Made by a program: the position numbers and the translations under genes
Notes under the pieces: generated by a model
Database searches by the model: none
What the model was told of the DNA's origin: nothing
What the model saw: only the letters and a program-made list of their open reading frames with translations
Assembly (NCBI GenBank): GCA_027533385.1
Contig: JAPZUE010000039.1
Location: forward strand, 1-64,000
Reading direction: 5' to 3'
Source of the DNA: Rhizobium sp.
GTDB taxonomy: Bacteria; Pseudomonadota; Alphaproteobacteria; Rhizobiales; Rhizobiaceae
DNA: 64,000 nucleotides
Part shown: positions 27,569 to 35,027 of the stretch, in pieces
Layout of the letters: every line of letters starts with the position of its first letter
How positions within the stretch are numbered: the stretch's first letter is position 1

Positions 27569-28377
27569 CACAGCACCTCCGAGAGCTCGGCGAGAGCAAT
27601 TTTGTATTGTTCGGCGTTCGGCACCTTGTGATGCCAATCGACACGGTCTTGCATGAAGGAGATGCCATGCCCCTTGTTGGTATGGGCAACGATGCAGTGA
27701 GGACGGTCGGACCGATGCTGAAGCGCCGGGACGATCTCGCTCATGTCATTGCCGTTGATCTCCGTGACATCCCAACCGAAGGCCTGAAGCTTGGATGCGA
27801 AGGGCGCCATGTTGTTGGTGTCGCTCAAGGCGGCACCCTGCTGGAAACGATTGTGGTCGATGATCAGCGTGAGATTGTCGAGGCCGAACTGGGCAGCCGA
27901 TGAAATCGCCTCCCAGTTCGATCCTTCCTGCATCTCACCGTCGCCGGTCAGAACATAGGTGCGATAGGCGGCGCCGGTCAGCTTTGCTGCCTTTGCCATG
28001 CCGACAGCGACGGGAAGGCCATGCCCGAGCGGGCCGGTATTGGTTTCGACGCCCGGGACCTTGTTGCAGTTCGGATGCCCGTTCAGCCGTGAATGCGGCT
28101 TCAGGAAGGTCGAGATCTCGTCTTCGGGAATGAAGCCGCGCTTTGCAAGCGTCACATAGAGCGCCAACGCGACATGCCCCTTGGACAGCACGAAACGATC
28201 CCGTTCCGGGTGTTTCGGCTGGTCCGGCCATACGCGCAAAACCTGAAAATACAGAGCCGTCAAAATGTCGATTGCAGACATTTCTCCGCCGATATGGCCA
28301 GCGCCCGCTTCGTATACCGCCTGGAGATCGCGGAGGCGTATCTGCCTTGCGATGCGGTCGAGATCATTCGGCTGCAT
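27568..28377 (-). CDS. Transketolase-like protein, N-terminal (thiamine-diphosphate-binding) subunit
   Basis: 269 residues from ATG 28377, with TGAGG upstream; an in-frame ATG at 28413 has no ribosome site. The ThDP/Mg motif begins TGDGEMQEGSNWEA and reaches IIDHNRFQQ. Other landmarks are AGAGHIGGEMSAIDILTALY, RFVLSKGHVALALY and TGPLGHGLPVAVGMA. It is the first leftward gene from the divergent promoter and is translationally coupled to the C-terminal subunit. Similar split enzymes act in apiose breakdown (AptA/AptB) among others, but the substrate here is not known. Confidence 0.94.
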   Translation of the reverse strand: MQPNDLDRIARQIRLRDLQAVYEAGAGHIGGEMSAIDILTALYFQVLRVWPDQPKHPERDRFVLSKGHVALALYVTLAKRGFIPEDEISTFLKPHSRLNGHPNCNKVPGVETNTGPLGHGLPVAVGMAKAAKLTGAAYRTYVLTGDGEMQEGSNWEAISSAAQFGLDNLTLIIDHNRFQQGAALSDTNNMAPFASKLQAFGWDVTEINGNDMSEIVPALQHRSDRPHCIVAHTNKGHGISFMQDRVDWHHKVPNAEQYKIALAELSEVL

Positions 28378-28390
28378 GGAAACCTCATAG

Positions 28391-28404
28391 TGAATAAATA
28401 TGCC
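28391..28404. promoter_or_regulatory. TGAATAA-type motif in the transketolase leader, candidate SorC site
   Basis: TGAATAAATATGCC lies 14 bases ahead of the transketolase start codon. It matches TGAATAATTATACC at 28532 in 12 of 14 positions and shares TGAATAAA with the palindrome at 25051-25074. The repeated occurrence within one regulon suggests an operator. Confidence 0.45.
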
Positions 28405-28487
28405 ATCCGTCATATAATTGCATGAGATGTTTCCCTGTCAAGCCAGATCGGCCAAATTAAATCTGCAGCACACCGCTGACGGGGCGG

Positions 28488-28516
28488 TTGACAGCCACCA
28501 GAACCATGCGGTACGA
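28488..28516 (+). promoter_or_regulatory. Possible sigma-70-like promoter for the permease operon
   Basis: TTGACA at 28488-28493 is an exact -35 hexamer. After 17-18 bases comes GTACGA or TACGAA, a weak -10. It lies 64 bases before the permease start and just upstream of the motif at 28532, which would then overlap the transcription start region. The weak -10 keeps confidence modest. Confidence 0.35.
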
Positions 28517-28531
28517 ATTTACACACAGCAA

Positions 28532-28545
28532 TGAATAATTATACC
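28532..28545. promoter_or_regulatory. TGAATAA-type motif before the permease gene, candidate SorC site
   Basis: TGAATAATTATACC, close kin of the copy at 28391-28404, sits 35 bases before the permease start and downstream of the TTGACA box. Its place would allow repression by blocking the promoter. Confidence 0.45.
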
Positions 28546-28579
28546 GGCATCAAATTGCTGGGCAGCATGGGAGGCATGG

Positions 28580-29554
28580 ATGTCGATATCCACGACAGAC
28601 CAGGATCAAGGCGCCGGAGCGAGTGTTCTCTCGGCATTGAGAGGCACGACCGGTCCACTGATCGGTCTGATCCTGCTGTGCATCTTCCTGTCGTTTGCCA
28701 CTGACAAATTCATGTCGGCACGCAACCTTCTCAACGTGCTCGACCAGATCACGGTTCTCGGCATCATGGCGGTCGGCATGACCATGGTGATCCTGATCGG
28801 CGGCATCGATCTCGCCGTCGGTTCCGTCCTCGCCCTGACGATGATGGTGATGGGCTATCTGGCCAATCAGGTCGGGCTACCCCTGGCGGTCGGGATCCTG
28901 CTCGCGCTCGGCGTGGCCGCTGCGACCGGGGCCATATCCGGGATATTGATTACCGCACTCGGGGTGCCGGCCTTCATCGCCACGCTGGCGATGATGTCGG
29001 TGGCGCGCGGCCTTGCCAACATGATTACCGACGGCCAGCAGATCGTCGGCTTTCCCTCCTGGTTCAGCCTGCTCGCCTATACGCGCTATGGCGGGTTCCT
29101 GACGTTGACGGTTGCCGTAATGCTCGTCGTCTTCGTGCTCGGCTGGATCTATCTGCGGTACACCTCGGGTGGTCGCTCGCTTTATGCAATCGGCGGCAAT
29201 CAGGAAGTCGCGCGCCTCGCCGGCATCAATGTCAACCTCTATACGATCGGCGTCTATGTCGTGTCCGGACTGCTTGCCGGTCTGGCGGGTGTGGTGCTTG
29301 CAATGCGTCTGGACTCGGTCCAGCCAACGGCCGGCGTCTCCTATGAGCTCGACACGATCGCAGCCGTCGTCATCGGCGGCACGAGCCTGAGCGGCGGCAA
29401 GGGCGGCATTCTCGGAACCATCATCGGCGTCCTGATCATCGGCGTTCTGCGCAATGGCCTGAACCTTCTAGGGGTCTCGCCCTTCACGCAGGCCGTCGTC
29501 ATCGGAGTCGTCATCGCGCTCGCAGTCGCAGCCGAAGCCATCAAGAGGAAGTGA
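28580..29554 (+). CDS. RbsC-type sugar ABC transporter permease (locus 2)
   Basis: 324 residues, with GGGAGG ahead of ATG 28580. Eight to ten hydrophobic helices and the BPD_transp_2 landmarks occur: ILIGGIDLAVGSVLALTMMV near residue 72, AIGGNQEVARLAGINV near residue 205 and ELDTIAAVVIGGTSLSGGKG near residue 257. It is the first rightward gene of the divergent locus and forms the membrane channel with the downstream ATPase. Gene order permease, binding protein, ATPase differs from locus 1. Confidence 0.95.
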   Translation: MSISTTDQDQGAGASVLSALRGTTGPLIGLILLCIFLSFATDKFMSARNLLNVLDQITVLGIMAVGMTMVILIGGIDLAVGSVLALTMMVMGYLANQVGLPLAVGILLALGVAAATGAISGILITALGVPAFIATLAMMSVARGLANMITDGQQIVGFPSWFSLLAYTRYGGFLTLTVAVMLVVFVLGWIYLRYTSGGRSLYAIGGNQEVARLAGINVNLYTIGVYVVSGLLAGLAGVVLAMRLDSVQPTAGVSYELDTIAAVVIGGTSLSGGKGGILGTIIGVLIIGVLRNGLNLLGVSPFTQAVVIGVVIALAVAAEAIKRK

Positions 29555-29673
29555 CGCTTCGATTGCCGATCAGTTTGGCGGTTCGCCCGCCAGTTCACCG
29601 CCGGGCAAATGCCAGGCAAAAACTTCGGTCCTGCGATGGTAGCGGGGTCCCGAAACAACGGAGGAGATCTACC

Positions 29674-30609
29674 ATGAAACTCAAGACCATGCTTTTGGCC
29701 GCCGCAGCGCTGGCCACGACTGCCCTCAGCCCGTTCGGCGCATCTGCCGAAGAGGTAAAGAAGATCGGGCTCGCCGTTTCTAACCTGCAGGCCGACTACT
29801 TCAACCAGATCAAGATCGGCGTCGAGGCCTATGCCAAGGAGAAGGGCATCGAGGTCATCACCGTCGACGCCAAGAACGACAGTGCAACCCAAGTCAGCCA
29901 GGTTCAGGATCTGCTGACGCAGGGCATTGACGCCTTCATCTACATCCCGGCGGGTGCTGCCGCTGCAGCCGTTCCGACGCGCCTTGCCAAGGAAGCGGGC
30001 ATCCCGGTCGTCAACGTCGACCGCAATGCCGACGACGCCCCCGGCGACACCTTCATCGCCACCGACAACGCAACGTCGGCCTATGAAGTCTGCAAGCACA
30101 TCATTGGTCTCGCCGGTGGCAAGGGCAAGATGATCATGATTCACGGCCAGAAGGGCACGACGCCTGAAGTCGAGCGTACCAAGGGCTGCATGAAGGCGAT
30201 CGGCGAAAATGCCGGCGTTGAACTGGTGGCTCAGCAGTGGAGTGAGCAGTGGTCGCAGGCCGAAGGCCTCAACATCGGTCAGAATCTGCTGCAGGCCCAT
30301 CCTGACGTCTCGCTGATCTTCGCTCAGGCAGACGGTCTGGCTCTCGGCGCAGCACAGGCGGTCAAGGTCTCCGGCGTGTCGCAGCGCGTCTATGTCGGCG
30401 GCTTCGACGGCGACACCACGGCCCTGCCGATCCTGGCAGAAGGCGGCTTCGACGCCACGGCAACCCAGCAGGTTCGCGGCATCGGGCGCCTCGCCGTCGA
30501 CAGCGCCATAAAGCTTGCTGCCGGCGAAAAGCTCCCGGCCGAACAGCTGCTCCCGGGCTTCCTGACGACGCCTGAGAATGCCGCGAAGTTCGTCGCCGAG
30601 CATCCCTGA
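29674..30609 (+). CDS. Periplasmic sugar-binding protein of a CUT2 ABC transporter (locus 2)
   Basis: 311 residues from ATG 29674, with GGAGGAG upstream. The signal peptide begins MKLKTMLLAAAALATTAL and ends near GASAEE. The type 1 periplasmic-binding fold is clear: IGLAVSNLQADYFNQIKIGV, SQVQDLLTQGIDAFIYIPAG, VVNVDRNADDAPGDTFIATD and VGGFDGDTTALPILAEGGFD. It resembles RbsB closely. It sits between permease and ATPase, 119 bases after the former. Confidence 0.94.
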   Translation: MKLKTMLLAAAALATTALSPFGASAEEVKKIGLAVSNLQADYFNQIKIGVEAYAKEKGIEVITVDAKNDSATQVSQVQDLLTQGIDAFIYIPAGAAAAAVPTRLAKEAGIPVVNVDRNADDAPGDTFIATDNATSAYEVCKHIIGLAGGKGKMIMIHGQKGTTPEVERTKGCMKAIGENAGVELVAQQWSEQWSQAEGLNIGQNLLQAHPDVSLIFAQADGLALGAAQAVKVSGVSQRVYVGGFDGDTTALPILAEGGFDATATQQVRGIGRLAVDSAIKLAAGEKLPAEQLLPGFLTTPENAAKFVAEHP

Positions 30610-30631
30610 TCCCGACCCGGAAGACAGCGCC

Positions 30632-32125
30632 ATGACTGCCAACGACCTCCCACCCATTCTCTCGCTCCGGCAGATCCGCAAGGTCTACGGATCGCTCGAG
30701 GTCCTGCACGGCATCGACCTCGATGTGAGAGTGGGTGAAGTCGTGGCGCTGCTCGGCGAAAACGGCGCCGGAAAGTCGACCCTTTCGAGGATCATTTCCG
30801 GTGCCGTTCAGCCGACCTCAGGTCAGATGACCTGGTTTGGCGACGCTTACGCACCTGCAACGCCACGCGCTGCCATGGATGCCGGTGTCGGCATGATCCA
30901 CCAGGAGCTGAAACTCCTGCCGCAATTGTCGATCGCCGAGAACGTCTTCGTTGGCCGCTATCTGACCAAGGGCGGACGCATCGACCGGCAGGCCATGGAA
31001 GAACGCGCCCATGCCGGTCTTCAGCGGCTCGGGCTTGATGTTTCGCCCCGCCGTCTTGTCGACGGGCTATCGACGGCCAAGCAGCAATTGATCGAAATCG
31101 CCAAGGCGATGACCCTCAATGCCAAGCTGCTCATTCTTGACGAGCCGACGGCCGCACTGGGCGGCGAAGAGACACAGCTTCTGTTCAGGCAGATCGAGCG
31201 ACTGAAGGCCGACGGTGTCGGCATCATCTACATTTCCCATCGCCTCGAAGAAATCCGGCAGATCGCCGATCGCATCGTCGTCATGCGTGACGGCTCGAAG
31301 GTGCAGGAATTCGATCGCGGTGACGTCCCGGTCCGCACCATCGTCGAGGCCATGGTCGGCCGGTCGCTGGACCGCCTGTTCCCGGCGGTCCCCGCCCCAC
31401 AGGATCAGGTCATGCTCGAAGTGCGTGGCCTCTCCTCGCCTTCGAACACTTTCCGAAACATCGACTTCGCCGTGAACTGCGGGGAAGTCTTCGGCATTGC
31501 CGGCCTCGTCGGGGCCGGGCGTACCGAACTGGTGCGCGCGATCACCGGTGCAGACCCGATTGCCAGCGGCAAGGTCATCCTCGACGGCAAGGACATCACA
31601 CCGCGCAGTCCGCGTGATGCGATCGACAACGGCGTGGTTCTGGTTCCGGAAGACCGCAAACTGCAAGGGCTGGTGCTCGAGCATTCGATCACAGAAAACA
31701 TCGGATACGCCAATTTCGACGCGGTTTCCAAGGGCGGATGGATCACCTCGAAACGGCTCGGCAGCTTTGCTGATACCTACATCAAGAAATTCGGGGTCAA
31801 GGGGCGCGGCGAGCAGAATGCCGGCGAGCTTTCGGGCGGCAACCAGCAGAAGGTCGTGCTGGCCAAGTGGCTTGCGAGGAACCCCAAGGTTGTTGTGCTC
31901 GACGAGCCGACGCGCGGCATCGATGTCGGCGCGCGCTCATCGATCTACGACACCATCATGGAACTCGCCCGCCAGGGTATTGCCGTCATCGTGGTCAGCT
32001 CGGATCTGGAAGAGGTTCTCGGCGTCTCCAACCGGATCATGGTAATGGCTCAGGGAAAACAAGCCGGAATTCTCGACCGCACGGACGCCAATGACGTGTC
32101 GGTGATGGAACTGGCCACGATCTGA
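30632..32125 (+). CDS. RbsA-type sugar ABC transporter ATP-binding protein (locus 2)
   Basis: 497 residues from ATG 30632, with GGAAG upstream. Two ATPase domains: Walker A GENGAGKST, signature-like LSTAKQQLIEIAKAM and Walker B LLILDEPTAAL in the first; GLVGAGRTE, LSGGNQQKVVLAKWL and VVVLDEPTRGIDVG in the second. The degenerate second Walker A is usual for this class. It completes the second importer and lies 22 bases after the binding-protein gene. Confidence 0.96.
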   Translation: MTANDLPPILSLRQIRKVYGSLEVLHGIDLDVRVGEVVALLGENGAGKSTLSRIISGAVQPTSGQMTWFGDAYAPATPRAAMDAGVGMIHQELKLLPQLSIAENVFVGRYLTKGGRIDRQAMEERAHAGLQRLGLDVSPRRLVDGLSTAKQQLIEIAKAMTLNAKLLILDEPTAALGGEETQLLFRQIERLKADGVGIIYISHRLEEIRQIADRIVVMRDGSKVQEFDRGDVPVRTIVEAMVGRSLDRLFPAVPAPQDQVMLEVRGLSSPSNTFRNIDFAVNCGEVFGIAGLVGAGRTELVRAITGADPIASGKVILDGKDITPRSPRDAIDNGVVLVPEDRKLQGLVLEHSITENIGYANFDAVSKGGWITSKRLGSFADTYIKKFGVKGRGEQNAGELSGGNQQKVVLAKWLARNPKVVVLDEPTRGIDVGARSSIYDTIMELARQGIAVIVVSSDLEEVLGVSNRIMVMAQGKQAGILDRTDANDVSVMELATI

Positions 32126-32143
32126 ATTGCAGGAGAAACTTTC

Positions 32144-32932
32144 ATGCCGGACATGAATTTGAACGCCCCGAAACTCTTCGATCTCTCGGGCAATGTCGCT
32201 CTGGTGACGGGCGCCGGCAGCGGCATCGGTCAGCGGATTGCGATCGGCCTTGCACAGTGCGGGGCAGATGTCGCGCTGCTTGACCGCCGCACCGATGACG
32301 GCCTGGCAACGACCGCGCGCTACGTGAAAGATGCAGGCCGCCGCAGCATCGAGATCGCTGCGGACGTGACGCAGTCCGCCGCTCTTAACGACGCTGTTTC
32401 CCGGACGGAGGCCGAACTTGGTCCGCTGACGCTTGCCGTCAATGCGGCCGGCATCGCCAATGCCAATCCGGCGGAGGAAATGGAGGAAAGCCAGTTCCAG
32501 ACGATGATGGACATCAACCTGAAGGGTGTCTTTCTCTCTTGCCAGGCGGAAGCCCGCGCCATGCTGAAGAATGGCCGTGGTTCGATCGTCAACATCGCCT
32601 CGATGTCCGGCGTGATCGTCAATCGTGGGCTCAACCAGTGCCACTACAATGCGTCCAAGGCCGGCGTCATTCACATGTCGAAATCCATGGCCATGGAATG
32701 GGTCGGGCGCGGCATCCGGGTCAACACGATCAGCCCGGGCTATACGGCAACCCCGATGAACACGCGTCCCGAGATGGTTCATCAGACGAAACTCTTCGAG
32801 GAGCAGACCCCGATGCAACGGATGGCAACGGTCGACGAGATGGTCGGCCCCGCCGTCTTCCTGCTTTCGGGCGCAGCAAGTTTCGTCACGGGCATCGATC
32901 TTCTGGTCGACGGCGGCTTCTGCTGCTGGTGA
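32144..32932 (+). CDS. Short-chain dehydrogenase/reductase (locus 2, second SDR)
   Basis: 262 residues. Cofactor motif TGAGSGIGQ is near residue 23, NAAG near residue 97, catalytic Ser in NIASMSG and Tyr-x3-Lys in YNASKAG. The Asp at the end of the second strand (VALLDRR) suggests NAD use. The tail FVTGIDLLVDGGFCCW is typical of sorbitol/xylitol-type SDRs. It is the last gene of the rightward operon and ends 32 bases before a strong terminator. It probably performs the first or second oxidation of the imported compound. Confidence 0.93.
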   Translation: MPDMNLNAPKLFDLSGNVALVTGAGSGIGQRIAIGLAQCGADVALLDRRTDDGLATTARYVKDAGRRSIEIAADVTQSAALNDAVSRTEAELGPLTLAVNAAGIANANPAEEMEESQFQTMMDINLKGVFLSCQAEARAMLKNGRGSIVNIASMSGVIVNRGLNQCHYNASKAGVIHMSKSMAMEWVGRGIRVNTISPGYTATPMNTRPEMVHQTKLFEEQTPMQRMATVDEMVGPAVFLLSGAASFVTGIDLLVDGGFCCW

Positions 32933-32964
32933 CGGCTCCTCGTCATTCTGGAACTCCCAAGCTG

Positions 32965-32994
32965 GCACGGTGCTCGATGCATCGTGCTTTTTTT
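32965..32994 (+). terminator. Intrinsic terminator of the locus 2 rightward operon
   Basis: GCACGGTGC pairs with GCATCGTGC (nine pairs, one G-U) around loop TCGAT, followed immediately by seven Ts (32988-32994). It begins 32 bases past the SDR stop. Confidence 0.85.
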
Positions 32995-33097
32995 GTTTCA
33001 CGACCTCAGCTTACGCGCCTGCGACATCAGTCCCGAATTTGCTGCATCTGCTCAGTTTCCGCTTGAAAAACCAGTGGCTTCTCCCCTACCTTAGGAC

Positions 33098-33236
33098 CGT
33101 TCTCAGGGCGGGGCGAAATTCCCCACCGGCGGTATCCGGTTTTGCCGGGAGCCCGCGAGCGCTTTCACTTCGGTGAAAGGCAGCAGATCCGGTGCGATGC
33201 CGGAGCCGACGGTTAGAGTCCGGATGAAAGAGAGCA
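33098..33236 (+). ncRNA. FMN riboswitch (RFN element) of ribB
   Basis: The conserved RFN blocks are present in order. GTTCTCAGGGCGGGG opens the element, then AAATTCCCCACCGGCGGTA, then GAGCCCGCGAGCGC, a variable hairpin (CTTTCACTTCGGTGAAAG), and GGCAGCAGATCCGGTG. The end is CCGACGGTTAGAGTCCGGAT followed by GAAAGAGAGC. Binding of FMN lowers expression of riboflavin genes. About 120 bases of leader lie between it and the ribB start; within them CTCCCC/GGGGAG (33250-33266) forms a hairpin that may belong to the expression platform. No T-run follows that hairpin, so control is more likely of translation. Confidence 0.95.
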
Positions 33237-33356
33237 TCGGCTAAAGCGGCTCCCCGCTCTGGGGAGGCGCGCGTGCTGTGTTCGCCCAAGGGATGGAATG
33301 GCGACCGTAAGGTCGTGGTTTGGCCGATTGCTCGGTTACCCTTGAAAGGCACTGGA

Positions 33357-33995
33357 ATGACACTTTCGAAAATTGAAGACGCATTGGAAGCCCTCGCACG
33401 CGGGGGCATGGTTGTCGTTGTCGACGACGAGAACCGGGAGAATGAAGGGGACATCATCGTCGCTTCGGATCATGTGACGCCGGCAAGCATCGCATTCATG
33501 ATGAAACATGCGCGCGGCCTGGTGTGCATAGCCATGGAAGGCGAGCGTCTCGACGCGCTCGATATCCCGTTGATGGTCCCGAACAATACCGAATATCTGA
33601 AGACGGCCTTCACCGTTTCGGTTGATTATGTCCATGGTACGACAACCGGGATTTCGGCTGCCGACCGGGCGGCGACCGTCCGGGCACTGATGGACGCGAC
33701 CACAGCCCCCCAGGACTTCGCGCGACCGGGACATATCTTCCCGTTGCGCGCCCATCCCCAAGGTGTTCTCGGACGCCCCGGCCATACGGAAGCCGCCGTC
33801 GACCTCGCCCGGCTTATCGGCGCCAAGCCCTCCGGCGTCATCTGCGAAGTCGCCAATGACGACGGAACAATGGCGCGGCTGCCCGAACTGGTCGAATTCT
33901 GCAAACTGCATGGTTTGCCGCTGATTTCGATCGAGGACCTGATCCGCTACAGGGCGAGCCTGAGCAATGCGTCACGACCGGCTGCCGCTGCCTGA
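33357..33995 (+). CDS. ribB: 3,4-dihydroxy-2-butanone-4-phosphate synthase
   Basis: 212 residues from ATG 33357, with AAAGG upstream; an in-frame ATG at 33273 would translate leader sequence and lacks support. The catalytic acidic loop DDENRENEGDIIVAS is near residue 25, followed by KHARGLVCIAM, VDYVHGTTTGISAADRA and the phosphate site RPGHIFPLRAHPQGVLGRPGHTEA (read at about 125-148). It converts ribulose-5-phosphate to the four-carbon riboflavin precursor plus formate. It lacks the RibA fusion found in some species. Controlled by the FMN riboswitch upstream. Confidence 0.96.
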   Translation: MTLSKIEDALEALARGGMVVVVDDENRENEGDIIVASDHVTPASIAFMMKHARGLVCIAMEGERLDALDIPLMVPNNTEYLKTAFTVSVDYVHGTTTGISAADRAATVRALMDATTAPQDFARPGHIFPLRAHPQGVLGRPGHTEAAVDLARLIGAKPSGVICEVANDDGTMARLPELVEFCKLHGLPLISIEDLIRYRASLSNASRPAAAA

Positions 33996-34043
33996 AGACC
34001 GTACTGTGCTGCAAGGTTCGCTGATTTGCGGGCCTGCGTGACA

Positions 34044-34086
34044 GGATATCCCGCCAAAACACACGCACTTCTCTGGCGGGGTATCC
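34044..34086. repeat. Imperfect inverted repeat downstream of ribB
   Basis: GGATATCCCGCCA (34044-34056) and TGGCGGGGTATCC (34074-34086) pair over 13 positions with one G-U, separated by 17 bases. It lies about 50 bases after ribB. No T-run follows, so it may be a Rho-linked end structure or a remnant of an intergenic palindromic repeat. Confidence 0.5.
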
Positions 34087-34169
34087 GTCCGATGGCCTAT
34101 CGAGCGTCAGCGGCCATACGGGCACCAAATTGCGAAACCGCGTGAGAGCGCGAGGGCATCCGCCCAACC

Positions 34170-34637
34170 TCATGTCATGATCACGAAATCATTGCCTGTG
34201 CACCTGTCTGGAGCCAGCGGAGCATCGGTGCGGATGAGGACTGCGCCCGGATGCAGCACCTCTTTTGATGGGTCCAGTCCTGGGCGTCTGCGGCAGCGCC
34301 GGAAATGATGACAGCTGTGCCGAGATGGGTGATGTCGACGAGACGCTCGAAAAGGGCCATCGGCAGGCACAGGCAGGCCTACCAGGCCGGATAGCTGGGT
34401 GGATTTCCGGCCTGGAGTGCAAGGTCCGACCAGGTCAGCCGGTTCCTATTGGGCATCGGCCGGCGATATCGAGGATCCGGGCTTGGTCCCGATCGAAAGC
34501 GACCAGATTACCTTCTTCCCGCAGGCTTGCACCATAGCCGTTCTGGTCGAGAAGACCGACCGATATGGGGCATACGATATGGGGCATACGATCTGCGACA
34601 AACCATGATGCCCGATGAACGGGTTGAAGCCTGGCGC
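34170..34637. other. Non-coding or decayed stretch without an intact gene
   Basis: No full-length frame with a ribosome site is visible on either strand. Short minus-strand fragments switch frame, for example one reading VCPISVGLLDQNGYG then LVAFDRDQARILDIAG (34435-34665). Another reads EVLHPGAVLIRTDAPLAPD near 34190-34270. They look like pieces of an eroded protein gene, but I recognise no family. The tandem duplication at 34561-34592 falls inside and breaks any frame. Confidence 0.4.
34561..34592. repeat. 14-bp perfect tandem duplication
   Basis: CGATATGGGGCATA occurs twice in direct succession (34561-34574 and 34575-34588), followed by CGAT. Being 14 bp, one extra copy shifts the reading frame. 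It lies within the decayed stretch, consistent with a recent slippage event. Confidence 0.85.
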
Positions 34638-34888
34638 TCATCGTCGCTGCGCGTCTTGTTTGCAAAGCAAAGGGTCAGGAGCCTTCTCCATGGCATCGGG
34701 CAGATCGCAGCGATCATGACATCCGGCTCCCTCGTTCCTTGTTTGTAGAGCTCCATCGCGTATCGAGCCGCCGTGCGGTCCAGATCGCCCATGGGCTCCT
34801 CGCATTAGAAACCGGTGTTCCGGAGAACGTCCCGGATAATCCCGACATCTGAGTTGCCGAGGAGATTTGAATTCCCGTCGGAAGACAT
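34638..34888 (-). pseudogene. Broken small gene of unknown function
   Basis: ATG 34888 has a good ribosome site (GAGGAGG) and opens MSSDGNSNLLGNSDVG then IIRDVLRNTGF before a TAA at 34805-34807. The same frame continues immediately with CEEPMGDLDRTAARYAMELY and KQGTREPDVMIAAI. Near 34715 a frameshift leads into DLPDAMEKAPDPLLCKQDA with a stop at 34638. Joined, the pieces would make an acidic, helical protein of about 80 residues. One nonsense change plus one frameshift suggests a recently lost gene. An alternative is a functional 27-residue peptide. The family is not recognised. Confidence 0.55.
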
Positions 34889-35027
34889 ATCGTCCTCCTC
34901 TGCTGGGGCTCGAGTGAGTGCCGCCCGCAAAAATGACAGAGCCCATAAAGTGCCTGCCGCTATCTTCTGCAGGCGCCGTTCAGGTCTCTGTCAGCTTTCC
35001 TCTTCAGTGCATCGGATCTTCGGATCA

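Noticed and set aside
34170..34888. Minus-strand fragments considered as remnants of a nucleic-acid-targeting protein
   Set aside because: A few fragments vaguely resembled such proteins, but no catalytic or diagnostic motif could be placed, so no function is claimed.
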